This document shows positions 34,196 through 43,569 of a stretch of DNA of 64,000 nucleotides, piece by piece. Source of the stretch: an uncultured Verrucomicrobiota bacterium (GTDB lineage Bacteria; Verrucomicrobiota; Kiritimatiellia; CAIQIC01; Lenti-01); NCBI GenBank assembly GCA_938003985.1, contig CALKWZ010000005.1, positions 25,088 through 89,087 of the forward strand, in the 5' to 3' direction. Position 1 is the first letter of the stretch. Each line of letters begins with the position of its first letter. The notes under the pieces were generated by a model. It saw only the letters and a program-made list of their open reading frames with translations. It did not search any database and was not told the DNA's origin. The translations under genes and the position numbers were made by a program.

Positions 34196-35332
34196 ATGTG
34201 GACAATCGAAGAGTTGCTCGGAAAAGTTTCTTCCTCCGGCGGTTCCGATCTGATTCTCACCTCCGGCGCTCCACCCAAGCTCAAGATTCTGGGCGTGATG
34301 CATTCCGTGGGCGACCAGCCCCTGGGCGAGGACGAAACGCGGACGCTGGGCTTGTCGGTCCTCAACGAAGCCCAGCGGGCCATCCTGGAAGAAAAGCGCA
34401 GCGTGGACCTGTCGAAGGGATTTCCGGGATTGAACCGGTTTCGCTTCAACGTGTTCTACCAGCGCGGGACCATCGCGCTGGTGGCGCGGCTGATTCCCTA
34501 CCGGATACCGTCGTTCGCCGAACTGGGGTTGCCCCCCATCGTGCAGCAGTTCGCGCTGTGTCCGCACGGGCTGGTGCTGGTGACGGGGCCGGCCGGCAGC
34601 GGCAAATCCACCACGCTGGCCGCGATGATCGAATACATCAACCGGAACCGGTCGCTGCACGTCGTCTGCCTCGAAGACCCGATCGAATACCTGCACGCGC
34701 ACGGCAAGTGCCTCATCGAGCAGCGGGAAATCTACGACGATGCCCCGTCGTTCGCCGTCGCGCTGCAGGCGGTGTTCCGCCAGTCGCCGGACGTGATCAT
34801 GGTCGGCGAGATGCGCGACCTCGAGACGATGCAGCTGGCGCTGACGCTGGCGGAGACCGGCCACCTGATCTTCGGCACCCTGCACACGCAGGACACGACC
34901 CACGCCATCAACCGCATCGTGGACATCTTTCCGCCGGCGCACCAGCAGCAGGTCTATACCCAGCTGTCCATGGTGCTGTCCGGCATCATTTCGCAGGCGT
35001 TGCTGCTGACGACGGACCAGTCGCGCCGCGTGCTGGCCTGCGAGGTGCTGCACGTGAACAACGCCATCGGCAACCTGATCCGCGAACGGCAGCTCCAGCA
35101 GATCTATTCGGTCATCCAGACCGGCAAGTCGGAAGGGATGATGACGATGAACGAATCGCTCCGGCGGCTCGTGGCCGAGGGCAAGATCGACCAGGACGTG
35201 GCGTTGGAACGGTCGCCGCGCCCGCGGGAGCTGGCCCGCATGCTGGGGGTGTCCCGGCCGGAGGCCGGCTATGCGGAAGGGGAGGGCGAATCTCCCGCGA
35301 ACCCGTGGAAGACCCGAGGAGGCGCAGAATGA
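34196..35332 (+). CDS. pilT: Type IV pilus retraction ATPase PilT (first copy)
   Basis: 378 residues. Hexameric motor that depolymerises the pilus. Visible are Walker A G-P-A-G-S-G-K-S-T-T, the Asp box (V-C-L-E-D-P-I-E-Y), Walker B D-V-I-M-V-G-E-M-R-D-L-E-T, the His box (E-T-G-H-L-I-F-G-T-L-H-T) and the PilT-specific C-terminal A-I-G-N-L-I-R-E, close to the A-I-R-N-L-I-R-E retraction motif. GGAG lies about 9 bp upstream of ATG 34196. It heads the pilus operon and its stop overlaps the next gene by 4 bp. Confidence 0.93.
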   Translation: MWTIEELLGKVSSSGGSDLILTSGAPPKLKILGVMHSVGDQPLGEDETRTLGLSVLNEAQRAILEEKRSVDLSKGFPGLNRFRFNVFYQRGTIALVARLIPYRIPSFAELGLPPIVQQFALCPHGLVLVTGPAGSGKSTTLAAMIEYINRNRSLHVVCLEDPIEYLHAHGKCLIEQREIYDDAPSFAVALQAVFRQSPDVIMVGEMRDLETMQLALTLAETGHLIFGTLHTQDTTHAINRIVDIFPPAHQQQVYTQLSMVLSGIISQALLLTTDQSRRVLACEVLHVNNAIGNLIRERQLQQIYSVIQTGKSEGMMTMNESLRRLVAEGKIDQDVALERSPRPRELARMLGVSRPEAGYAEGEGESPANPWKTRGGAE

Positions 35333-37404
35333 AACCGACGAATCGTTGCCGCAGGCATTTGCTGATTCCGCCGTTCGTGGCTTTCGCCTGGCTGCTGGGG
35401 TTCGGCGGCATGGGCCGCGGCGGCGAAGCTTCCGAAACGGTGCTTTGGGACGCGCCCGCCCCGGCTCCCGGGGCCGCGGCGGAAACCGCGCCGCCGCCGT
35501 CCGCCGTCCAGGCCCCGCCACGGGATCTGGCGGCCGCGCGCGCCCAGACGCTGGACTTGGAGAAATCGCTGGCGCAGGAAAAGAAGCGCCGGAACAAAGC
35601 GGAAGACGAGCTGGTCAGCGTCTGGAAGCAGCTGAACGTCGCCCGCGATGAAAGCGCGCAACTGCGCCGGAAACTCGAAGAGAACGAAAAGGCCGCCTCC
35701 CGGAGCCGCGAGCAGGGCAAGCTGTTGGAGAAAAAGACCGCCGAATGGACGGAGCGCGGCCGCCAGCTCGAAGCGGCCCAGGAGAGCCAGGACCGGCTGC
35801 AGCGGCAATTCGCCGCGTTGCAAAAACTGCTGGCGGCGGCGACGGAGAACCTCGCGGAGACGGAGCGGGATCGGGCGCGAACCGTCCAACAGGCGGCCCA
35901 GTTGAAAGCCGACCTCGCGGCGGCGCACCAGCAGCTTCGGGCGAAGCCGGCGCCGGATGCCCGCGTGAAAGCGCTGGAACAGGAAGTGGCGAAAGCCGCC
36001 GGGCGCGTCCAAGAATTGGAACAAGCGCTGGCGGCGGAGAAAATCCGCGCCGCCGGCGCCCTGGAACAGCAAAAGGCGGAACACGCCCAGGCGGTTCGGG
36101 CGCAAGAGGCCCGGACCCAGAAGGATCTGGCGGCCCTGCGCGGAAATCTTGCGGAGCAGGAACAGGCGTTGGCGCAAGCCGTTCAGCAGGCGGCCCGGCT
36201 GAAGGACGATCTCGCGAAGGCGCAAGAGCAGCTCCGGGATCAATCGGCGGCGGCGGCCCGCGCGAAGTCGCTCGAACAGGAACGCGCGAAAACCGCGGCC
36301 CGCGTCCAGGAGCTGGAACAGACGCTGGCGACCCTCCGCGGAAGCCTGGCGGCGAAGGACGAGGAGCGGGCCCGGCTCGGAGTCCAAACGCGGCAACTGC
36401 AAGCGAACCTGGCCGCCCTGAACGACCGCCAACAGGCAGAAAAGGAAGCGGCCGCCAAGGCGCAGAAAACGCAGCGGGACGAGATGCTCGAGCTGCGGCA
36501 ACGGGCGGAACGCCAGTCCGCCGCGGCCGCGGCGCTGGAAAAGGAGAAAGAAGGTCTGGCGCGGCAATTGGCGGCGAAAGAGCAGCAGCATGCGCAGTTG
36601 ATCGTCAAGCACCAGAAACTCCAGAAGGACCAGGATGCCCGCGCCGCGGAATTGGACGGGGTCCGCGCGCAGCTCAAGGACGCGGCGGCGGAGCAACGCC
36701 GCTTGCGCGACCGGTTGAAGGATGAAGATTGGGTCCGCCAGGGCAAGGCGCTGCGCGAACAGCTGGGACCGGAGGACAACCCCGCGCTGGTGGGATCGCT
36801 CAACGACGTGGGCCTCGTGCTGCAAGCGGAAGGCAAGCTGGACGAGGCGGAGGGGATGTTCCGGCGGGCGCTGCTGGTTCTGGAACGGACCAGTGGCCGG
36901 TCCGGCGCGACCGCCGGCACGCTGCTCCAGCATCTGGCGGAAGTGGCTTGGGCGCGGAACGATTTGGCCGCCGCCGCGGCGTATTACGAAGAGGCGGCCC
37001 AGCGGTTTTCCGCGGCGCTGGGCGACGTGCATCCCCGGCATGCGGCGGCGCTGAACGGTTTGGCCCGCGTCCGCCGCGACCAGCAGCGTCCGCAAGAAGC
37101 GGAAGAGCTCTACCGCATGGCCATCCACGTCTATGAACGGCACCAGGCCAAGCACCCGGCCGACCTCGTGGTGCCGCTGCACAACCTGGCTCTGCTCCTG
37201 ATGGAGCAGGGCCGGCTGGACGAGGCCGGACCCCTGCTGGAACGGGCGGCGCTGCTGGCCGGGAAAAGCGGCCTGAAGAAAGGCGATGCGCTGGTCGTGA
37301 TGCGCACCATGATCCGGTATTGCCAGGCCACGGGCGACGTGGCGCGGGCGGCGGAATTCGAAAATCGGGCCGAGGAATTGGCCATGGACGTGTGGGCGAA
37401 GTGA
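35329..37404 (+). CDS. Coiled-coil and TPR protein in the pilus operon
   Basis: 691 residues. An N-terminal hydrophobic segment (about 10-30) may be a signal or anchor. A very long coiled coil (about 65-465) is rich in Ala, Glu, Gln and Lys, with repeats such as A-R-V-Q-E-L-E-Q-T-L-A. The last 200 residues carry kinesin-light-chain-like TPRs (A-L-V-G-S-L-N-D-V-G-L-V-L-Q-A-E-G-K-L-D-E-A-E-G-M-F). It is translationally coupled to pilT and lies before pilM. It may act as a scaffold linking the pilus base to another structure, perhaps in place of PilF/FimV-type factors. The function is inferred only from position and architecture. Confidence 0.75.
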   Translation: MKPTNRCRRHLLIPPFVAFAWLLGFGGMGRGGEASETVLWDAPAPAPGAAAETAPPPSAVQAPPRDLAAARAQTLDLEKSLAQEKKRRNKAEDELVSVWKQLNVARDESAQLRRKLEENEKAASRSREQGKLLEKKTAEWTERGRQLEAAQESQDRLQRQFAALQKLLAAATENLAETERDRARTVQQAAQLKADLAAAHQQLRAKPAPDARVKALEQEVAKAAGRVQELEQALAAEKIRAAGALEQQKAEHAQAVRAQEARTQKDLAALRGNLAEQEQALAQAVQQAARLKDDLAKAQEQLRDQSAAAARAKSLEQERAKTAARVQELEQTLATLRGSLAAKDEERARLGVQTRQLQANLAALNDRQQAEKEAAAKAQKTQRDEMLELRQRAERQSAAAAALEKEKEGLARQLAAKEQQHAQLIVKHQKLQKDQDARAAELDGVRAQLKDAAAEQRRLRDRLKDEDWVRQGKALREQLGPEDNPALVGSLNDVGLVLQAEGKLDEAEGMFRRALLVLERTSGRSGATAGTLLQHLAEVAWARNDLAAAAAYYEEAAQRFSAALGDVHPRHAAALNGLARVRRDQQRPQEAEELYRMAIHVYERHQAKHPADLVVPLHNLALLLMEQGRLDEAGPLLERAALLAGKSGLKKGDALVVMRTMIRYCQATGDVARAAEFENRAEELAMDVWAK

Positions 37405-37444
37405 GGCGGCGCACGGCAAGCGATCCAACGAGCAGGAGGGCGCG

Positions 37445-39187
37445 ATGAGCAAGATCGATACACCGGCGGAACTTCAGGAACAGAGCGGTCGCTGCGTCGT
37501 CGGCGTCCATCTGGACATCGATTCCCTGCGGGTGGTGGAGGTGAGCCGGGGCCGCGTGGCGCGGTGGGCCAGCGTGCCGTATCCCCCCGACTTGGCGCCG
37601 GGAGCGAAGGGGTTTCCGGCCTTCCTGAAGACCAGCCTGGCCGAGTTCCATTCCGCGTTCCACCGCGCCGCCCTGTGGGTGGTCGGACCGCTGCCGAGCC
37701 TGCAGGTGCGGTTTCTTTCGCTGCCCAAGACGCGCCCGCGCCAGTTGTCGAATCTGGTGTATTGGACGTTCCGCAAGGAAATCCCCTTCGATCCGGCCCA
37801 GACGATCTTCGACTACGACACGGAAGGGGAGGCCATCGCCGCGGGAGCGGCCAAGAAGACGACGGATGCGACGGCCTATACGGTGGGCCGGGGCGACGTG
37901 GACGCGCTGGTGGACCAGTTCGAGGCGGCCGGACTGCCGGTGGACGGCGTCGTGATTCCGTCGTTTGCGCTGCGCAATCTGTTCGGAGTCCGCCCGCTGG
38001 CCCATGCGGGGCCCGCGCTGGGCCTGTACGTCGGGAGCGATTCGTCGGCGCTGCTGTTTTTCAAGGGCAAGCAGGTGATCGCGCACCGCGTGTTCAAAAC
38101 GGGCATGAACGTCATGCTCGACGTCTTGCGCGACCGCCATCCGGACTGGTCGCTGGCCAAGACCTACCAGGCGATCCGCGCGGCGCTCGTCGCGCCGCCG
38201 GCCGAACCGGGTTCCGCCGCCGACGAGCGGATCGCCGAAACCGTCCACGTCGCTTTCGAGCGCTTGATCCAGCAGGTGGAACGGTCGCTCGCCGCCTATC
38301 AGGCCGGCCAGAGCGAAGAGGAAATCCAGAACATCTACGTGGCGGGTTCCGTGGCGGGGTTGCCGGGGCTGGTCAAGGAACTGGGAACCAAACTCGGGCT
38401 GGCCAGTTCGCCGCTGGATTTGTTCCGGCCCGGCTTGATGGAGGCGGGCGTGGCGCCGCCCGCGGGGCCGGAGGAAGCCGGCATGCTGACCTTGGCGCTG
38501 GGAGCGGCGTTTTCGGATCCCGCGCGCACGCCCAATCTGCTGCATACCTACGTGGGGCGCGCGCAGGAGGCGCGCCGCGCCCGCTGGCGGCTGGTCGCCC
38601 TCGTCGGCGGAATCGTCGGCTTGGTCTTGCTGGCGGCCGCCGGCGGCTGGATCGGACAGCGCAATCGCCGGTTGCGTTCGGAGCTGGAAACCGTCCAGGT
38701 CCAGATCCGGCAGTTTGCGCCCTACCCGGACCGGGCGATGATCCAGACCATGCTGAAGGAAGCGGCGAGCGACAGCCGGCAAATGAAGAACATGGCGGGC
38801 CGCAGCTTGCCGGTCGCGGCGCTGAACCAATTGGCGCTGGGCACTCCGCCGGACGTCCGGCTCACCTCCATCGTTTTGGATCGGGCGGGGGAGACCCAGG
38901 CCGGCAAGAAGGGCAAAGACGCGGCGGCCGCCGGTCCCAAGATCCGCGTCCAGCTGAACGGCATGGTGCTGGGCCCTCCGGGCGCCCAGGAATCCAAGCT
39001 GGCTTCCTACGTCTTGCGGCTGGAGGACGCCGAGATGTTCGAGCGGGTCTCGGTGAGCCGTTCGGAAGAGGGCCGCGAGGGCCAGCAACAGGTTTTGCTG
39101 TTCGCCTTGGACATGCGGATGGACGATCTGGGCGGGAATCCGCCGGCGCAGACGGCGTCCGCGGATCGGAAAGGAGGGACTCCATGA
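37445..39187 (+). CDS. pilM: PilM-PilN fusion, inner-membrane pilus assembly protein
   Basis: 580 residues. The first about 375 form an actin-like PilM domain (V-G-V-H-L-D-I-D-S-L-R-V-V-E-V; L-G-L-Y-V-G-S-D-S-S-A-L-L-F-F; Y-V-A-G-S-V-A-G-L-P-G-L). A transmembrane helix at about 381-402 is followed by a periplasmic domain with the PilN pattern (N-R-R-L-R-S-E-L-E-T-V-Q-V-Q-I). In most type IVa systems PilM is cytoplasmic and binds the short N-terminus of a separate PilN; here they are one chain. The next gene is pilO-like, overlapping by 4 bp, which supports the assignment. Confidence 0.85.
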   Translation: MSKIDTPAELQEQSGRCVVGVHLDIDSLRVVEVSRGRVARWASVPYPPDLAPGAKGFPAFLKTSLAEFHSAFHRAALWVVGPLPSLQVRFLSLPKTRPRQLSNLVYWTFRKEIPFDPAQTIFDYDTEGEAIAAGAAKKTTDATAYTVGRGDVDALVDQFEAAGLPVDGVVIPSFALRNLFGVRPLAHAGPALGLYVGSDSSALLFFKGKQVIAHRVFKTGMNVMLDVLRDRHPDWSLAKTYQAIRAALVAPPAEPGSAADERIAETVHVAFERLIQQVERSLAAYQAGQSEEEIQNIYVAGSVAGLPGLVKELGTKLGLASSPLDLFRPGLMEAGVAPPAGPEEAGMLTLALGAAFSDPARTPNLLHTYVGRAQEARRARWRLVALVGGIVGLVLLAAAGGWIGQRNRRLRSELETVQVQIRQFAPYPDRAMIQTMLKEAASDSRQMKNMAGRSLPVAALNQLALGTPPDVRLTSIVLDRAGETQAGKKGKDAAAAGPKIRVQLNGMVLGPPGAQESKLASYVLRLEDAEMFERVSVSRSEEGREGQQQVLLFALDMRMDDLGGNPPAQTASADRKGGTP

Positions 39188-39732
39188 AAGCGCGCGCCTA
39201 CCTTCGCGGCAACGGGGTGCTCAGCGGCATCGGCTATCTGGCCATCGTCGCCCTGCTGGTCTTGGCCGCCATCCACGTGTACCGGCCCGTGCGGGACCAT
39301 TTCCGGTTGAACCGGGAAATTTCCGCGGCCCAGACGCGCCTGGACGAGCTGAAAGTCCTCTATCCGCTGTACGTGGAATTGAGCCAGCTGGATCGGCCGG
39401 CGCAATGGCCGGGCTTGGCCTTGCCGGACCCCCGGAAACTGTCCGAGCGCGAAGTCGTCGCCATCCCCGAGCGCTTCATGGCGCTCGCCACCCGCAGTTC
39501 CCTGCAGTTGGGCGCGGTGAGTCCGCGCGTCGAAACCGATGCCGCGGGTCACCGCTATCTGGCGGTCGAGCTGCGCGCGGCCGGTTCCTATCGGCAACTC
39601 AAGCCCTTCCTCATGGAGTTGGCGCAGATGCCGGAGCTGGAGCGCATCGAGCGGCTCGAAGTCAAACGGGAGACGCTCCAGGAGGAGTTCGACGTCCTGA
39701 CGCGATTGGCGCTGGAAGGAGGTTCACCATGA
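39184..39732 (+). CDS. pilO: PilO-like pilus alignment protein
   Basis: 182 residues. One N-terminal transmembrane helix (about 16-36), then a coiled coil (L-N-R-E-I-S-A-A-Q-T-R-L-D-E-L) and a ferredoxin-like periplasmic domain with Y-R-Q-L-K-P-F-L-M-E-L-A-Q-M-P-E-L-E-R-I-E-R-L-E-V, the usual PilO region. It would heterodimerise with the PilN half of the upstream fusion. Overlap and order support the call. Confidence 0.82.
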   Translation: MKARAYLRGNGVLSGIGYLAIVALLVLAAIHVYRPVRDHFRLNREISAAQTRLDELKVLYPLYVELSQLDRPAQWPGLALPDPRKLSEREVVAIPERFMALATRSSLQLGAVSPRVETDAAGHRYLAVELRAAGSYRQLKPFLMELAQMPELERIERLEVKRETLQEEFDVLTRLALEGGSP

Positions 39733-39760
39733 ATTCCCGCCGGCAGAGGAGGACACGGCC

Positions 39761-40255
39761 ATGACAACCCGGGAACGTGTGCTGATCGTGGCGATGGCGG
39801 GGGCCGCCGTCTGGGGCGTGGCGACCTTGGGCGCAGGCTACTACCAGAAAAACCGCGCGTCGGTGAAAACCGCGCTGCTGCGGGACGAAATCCGCGGCTT
39901 TGCCGAGCAGCACCGCGCGTTGGCCGCGCCGCTGCGGCTGAGCGGACAGGAGCGCCGGGTGCTGAACGAGGCGATCGCCGCCTGGGCGGCCTCGCCCTTC
40001 ATCGATCGGGAGGCCGTCGCCACCGCGGTCGCGGAGCCGGTCCAGCAATTCTTCTACACGGGGTACGTCCAGGTCGGCGCGCAGCAGTTCGCCATCCTCA
40101 ACGGCCGCGAATACCAGGTTTCCGAGCCGGTGGCGCAGACCGATTTCCGCGTGGAATCCATCCGGCCGGAGCAGGTGGTGCTCGTCTCCAGCACGGGCGG
40201 CCGCCGCCTGACGATCGCTTTGGAAACGTCCAAGGAAAAAAGGAAGTTGAAATGA
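39761..40255 (+). CDS. Small inner-membrane protein in the PilP position
   Basis: 164 residues. One transmembrane helix (about 7-27), then helices, then a beta-rich end (F-A-I-L-N-G-R-E-Y-Q-V-S-E-P-V) resembling the HR-domain fold of PilP/GspC. It lacks the PilP lipobox. The place between pilO and pilQ, and the 4-bp overlap with pilQ, suggest it couples the inner-membrane ring to the secretin. Homology is not certain. Confidence 0.65.
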   Translation: MTTRERVLIVAMAGAAVWGVATLGAGYYQKNRASVKTALLRDEIRGFAEQHRALAAPLRLSGQERRVLNEAIAAWAASPFIDREAVATAVAEPVQQFFYTGYVQVGAQQFAILNGREYQVSEPVAQTDFRVESIRPEQVVLVSSTGGRRLTIALETSKEKRKLK

Positions 40256-41829
40256 AAACATCATCCTGCCGGCGTTGTTCCGGACCGTCGCTCGGTCCCG
40301 TCCTGCTGCTGGCCGCGGTTTTGGCCGGTTGCGCGGCGCCCCTCGCCACCCCCGTCGTCCACAAAGAGCCCGGCCTGAGCGAGTGGAAAAAACCGGGCGA
40401 GGCGGCGGCGCCCAAGGCGCCCGCCGCCCGGCCGGCCCGGAACGAACTGCCCCCCGCGCTGACGGTGACGCCGATGGCGCCGCCCGAAGAGCCCCCGAAG
40501 GTGCCCCGCTTCGCGGCGGATCGGCCGCTGCCGACCGACCTCATCGGCGAATTGGATCTGACCGACGAGGCCGACGTGGCCATGGTGCTGCGCACCCTGG
40601 CCAAGGCCGGCAACGTCAACATCCTGGTCAGTCCCAACGTGTCCGGAACCGTCAGTTTCGCCTTCAAGAACATCCCCTGGGACCAGGCGTTCCGCAGCGT
40701 GATCATCTCCGCCGGGCTCAACTATGCCTGGGAGGGGGACGTGCTCCGGGTGATGACCCTCGAGGACATGAAGCGCGATCTGGAGATCGAGACGGTCCTG
40801 AAGCAGCGGGCCGACGTGAAGGCGGAGCGCCGCAAGGTCGAGCCGATGCTGATCCAGGTGGTGCCCATCAAGTACTCGACGGCCAAGAACGTCGGCAACA
40901 CGATCAAGTCCATCATGACGGGCAAGGTCGAGGCCGGCGGCGAAATGCCCAGCCAGCAGACCAGCATCGCCGTCGACGAGGCGAACAACGCCATCGTGGT
41001 GCATGCCATCCGCGACGACCTGGACAAGGTGCTCACCTTGGTCGGGCAGCTCGACCGGGCGAAGGCGCAGGTGCATATCGAGGCCCGGATCGTGGAGGCC
41101 ACGCGCGATACCGCCCGGCAGCTGGGCGTCCAATGGGGCGCCCACTCGGCCCGGGTGGACGACGGGCGGCTGACGACCCTCGGCGGCCGCGGCGCCACCG
41201 CGGGCGGCTACAATTCCGATTTCCCGGCCCAGTTCGCCCACGGCGGCGCCGCGCTCACGCCCGTGGGCATGACGCTCGGCCTGATCTCGGAAAACGTCGG
41301 CGGCAGCGAGCTGCTCGCCCTGCAGCTCACGGCGCTGCAGCGGAAAGGCAACATCAAGATCCTGTCGAGTCCGTCGATCACCACCCTGGACAACGAAGCC
41401 GCCATCATCAAAAGCGGCGAGGAGCGCGCCTACCGCGAGACCTCGGGCACCGGCAACGACCTGGACGTGGCGGTGGAATGGAAGGAAGCCGTCCTGGAGC
41501 TGAACGTGATGCCCCACGTGGTGGACGACGAATACCTGCTCGTCAAGATCAACGCCCGGAAGGAAACGTTCGACGAGACCAAGCAGCAGTCCAGCGGCGA
41601 ATTTCCCATCAACAAGAAAGAGGCCAGCACGACGGTGCTGTTGCGCAACGGCGAAACCGTCGTCATCGGCGGCCTGACGGTGGACACCGACAGCAAGTCC
41701 GATGCCGGCATCCCGTGGCTGATGGATTTCCCCGGCCTCGGCGCCTTGTTCAAGAACAAGGCCCAGGCGAAGAAGTTCGACGAAACGCTGATCTTCATCA
41801 CCCCGAAGATCATCGCCGACGCCCGCTAG
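40252..41829 (+). CDS. pilQ: Type IV pilus secretin PilQ
   Basis: 525 residues, shorter than typical PilQ (about 700). The signal peptide has a lipobox L-A-G-C. A Pro/Ala linker comes next, then the secretin/TonB short N-domain (V-A-M-V-L-R-T-L-A-K-A-G-N-V-N-I-L-V), an N1-type domain (V-V-P-I-K-Y-S-T-A-K-N-V) and the secretin domain with I-L-S-S-P-S-I-T-T-L-D-N, V-L-L-R-N-G-E-T-V-V-I-G-G-L and V-P/I-P-W-L-M-D-F-P-G-L-G-A-L-F. AMIN domains are missing. It forms the outer-membrane pore for the pilus. Confidence 0.92.
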   Translation: MKTSSCRRCSGPSLGPVLLLAAVLAGCAAPLATPVVHKEPGLSEWKKPGEAAAPKAPAARPARNELPPALTVTPMAPPEEPPKVPRFAADRPLPTDLIGELDLTDEADVAMVLRTLAKAGNVNILVSPNVSGTVSFAFKNIPWDQAFRSVIISAGLNYAWEGDVLRVMTLEDMKRDLEIETVLKQRADVKAERRKVEPMLIQVVPIKYSTAKNVGNTIKSIMTGKVEAGGEMPSQQTSIAVDEANNAIVVHAIRDDLDKVLTLVGQLDRAKAQVHIEARIVEATRDTARQLGVQWGAHSARVDDGRLTTLGGRGATAGGYNSDFPAQFAHGGAALTPVGMTLGLISENVGGSELLALQLTALQRKGNIKILSSPSITTLDNEAAIIKSGEERAYRETSGTGNDLDVAVEWKEAVLELNVMPHVVDDEYLLVKINARKETFDETKQQSSGEFPINKKEASTTVLLRNGETVVIGGLTVDTDSKSDAGIPWLMDFPGLGALFKNKAQAKKFDETLIFITPKIIADAR

Positions 41830-41851
41830 GGACGGGGACCGGAGATCGGGC

Positions 41852-43552
41852 ATGATCAAGACGCGGCCCAAGCTGGGACAGATGCTGGTGGATGCGGGGC
41901 TGTTGAAACCCGATCAGCTGGCCCAGGCGGTGGCCACCTGCGCGGCGGCCGGCGAGCGGCTGGGGGAGTATCTCTGCAGCAAGGGGTTCGTCCGCGAGGA
42001 CCAAGTGGTCGAGCTGCTGGGCCGCCAGTTGCGGGTGACGCGCTACGACCCCGAGCGCTATCCCATCGACATGGCCTTGGCCGGCCTGATTCCCGTCGAT
42101 CTGGCCCAGCGGCTCAAGGTCGTTCCGCTGACCCGGCGGAACGGCATGCTCGAGCTGGGAATGAGCGACCCCACCGATCTCGGCGCCCTCGACGCGGTCG
42201 AGCAACTGACCCGCTGCGAGGTGATGCCCGTCATCTGCACGGACCGGGAGATCAACCAGCTGACCAACAGCCTGTACGGCAGCTTCGCGGGCATCGGCGA
42301 CGTGGCGGCGAGCGCCGGCGCCGCGGCCGATGCCGCGGGACTGCCCAACATGGCCGAAGACGTGGAGGTCGGCTCGCTGAAGAACATGGCCGAAGGCGCG
42401 CCCGTGATCCGCATGGTGAACTGGATCATCTCCCAGGCGGCCCGGGAGGGGGCCAGCGACATCCATATCAGTCCCGAAACGAACTACGTGCAGTTGCGGT
42501 TCCGGATCGACGGCAAGCTGCGCGAGGTGCCCGCCCCGCCCAAGAGCCTCCACCTTTCCATCGTGTCCCGCATCAAGATCCTCGCGCAGATGGACATCGC
42601 CGTGTCGCGCGTGCCCCAGGACGGCCGGTTCACCGTCAAGCTCGACAACCGGGAGATCAACATCCGCGTCTCGACCATCCCGACCACCAACGGGGAAAAC
42701 GTGGTGTTGCGCCTGCTCGACATGGGCGCCTTCAACTATTCCCTCTTCGATCTGGGGATGTCGGAGCGCGACCGCGAGCAGCTCTCCCGGGTGATCGAGG
42801 CGCCCTACGGCATGATCCTCAGCACCGGCCCCACCGGCAGCGGCAAGACGACCACCCTGTACGCCATGCTCAAGGAGCTCAACCATCCCGACGTCCACAT
42901 CATCACCGTCGAGGATCCGGTGGAATACCGGGTGGCCAAGATCCGGCAGGTGCAGCTCAACGTCAAGGCCGGCATGACCTTCGCTTCCGGCCTGCGGTCC
43001 ATCCTGCGGCAGGATCCGGACGTCATCATGGTCGGCGAAATCCGCGACGCCGAAACCGCCCGCATCGCCACGCAGGCCGCCCTGACGGGGCACCGGGTGC
43101 TGAGCACCGTCCACACCAACGACGCGGCCGGCGCCATCACCCGCCTGATCGACATGGGCATCGAGCCGTTCCTGGTCGCGTCGGTCCTGCTCGTGTCGTT
43201 CGCCCAGCGGCTCGTGCGCAAGGTCTGTCCGCATTGCGCGGAACGCTGCGCGCCCGGCCGCCAGTCCCGCGCGTTCTGGGGCGTGCCGGACCACGAGGAG
43301 TTCGTCGCCATGCGGGCCAAGGGCTGCGCCCGGTGCCAGCACACCGGCTACCAGGGCCGCATCGGCATCTTCGAAGTCCTGATGATCGACGACATGATCC
43401 GCGAACTGATCGCCCGCAAGGCGACCACGGCGGAAATCAACCAGGCGGCGCGCGCCGCGGGCCGCTTGCGCACCCTGAAGGAAGATGCCCTGGACAAGCT
43501 GCGCCAAGGCATCACCACCATCGAAGAGGCGATGAGCGTCGTGAACCTCTAG
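41852..43552 (+). CDS. pilB: Type IV pilus extension ATPase PilB
   Basis: 566 residues. An N-terminal MshE-N/T2SSE-N domain (G-Q-M-L-V-D-A-G-L-L-K-P-D-Q-L) is followed by the AAA motor with Walker A G-P-T-G-S-G-K-T-T-T, the Asp box (I-T-V-E-D-P-V-E-Y), Walker B D-V-I-M-V-G-E-I-R-D and the His box (G-H-R-V-L-S-T-V-H-T-N-D). The zinc tetracysteine C-P-H-C...C-A-R-C is intact. The R-V-P-Q-D-G-R-F segment is typical of PilB/GspE. Neighbours PilC and PilQ support a pilus rather than a T2SS role. Confidence 0.94.
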   Translation: MIKTRPKLGQMLVDAGLLKPDQLAQAVATCAAAGERLGEYLCSKGFVREDQVVELLGRQLRVTRYDPERYPIDMALAGLIPVDLAQRLKVVPLTRRNGMLELGMSDPTDLGALDAVEQLTRCEVMPVICTDREINQLTNSLYGSFAGIGDVAASAGAAADAAGLPNMAEDVEVGSLKNMAEGAPVIRMVNWIISQAAREGASDIHISPETNYVQLRFRIDGKLREVPAPPKSLHLSIVSRIKILAQMDIAVSRVPQDGRFTVKLDNREINIRVSTIPTTNGENVVLRLLDMGAFNYSLFDLGMSERDREQLSRVIEAPYGMILSTGPTGSGKTTTLYAMLKELNHPDVHIITVEDPVEYRVAKIRQVQLNVKAGMTFASGLRSILRQDPDVIMVGEIRDAETARIATQAALTGHRVLSTVHTNDAAGAITRLIDMGIEPFLVASVLLVSFAQRLVRKVCPHCAERCAPGRQSRAFWGVPDHEEFVAMRAKGCARCQHTGYQGRIGIFEVLMIDDMIRELIARKATTAEINQAARAAGRLRTLKEDALDKLRQGITTIEEAMSVVNL

Positions 43553-43569
43553 GAAGGGCCGGTGGCACC

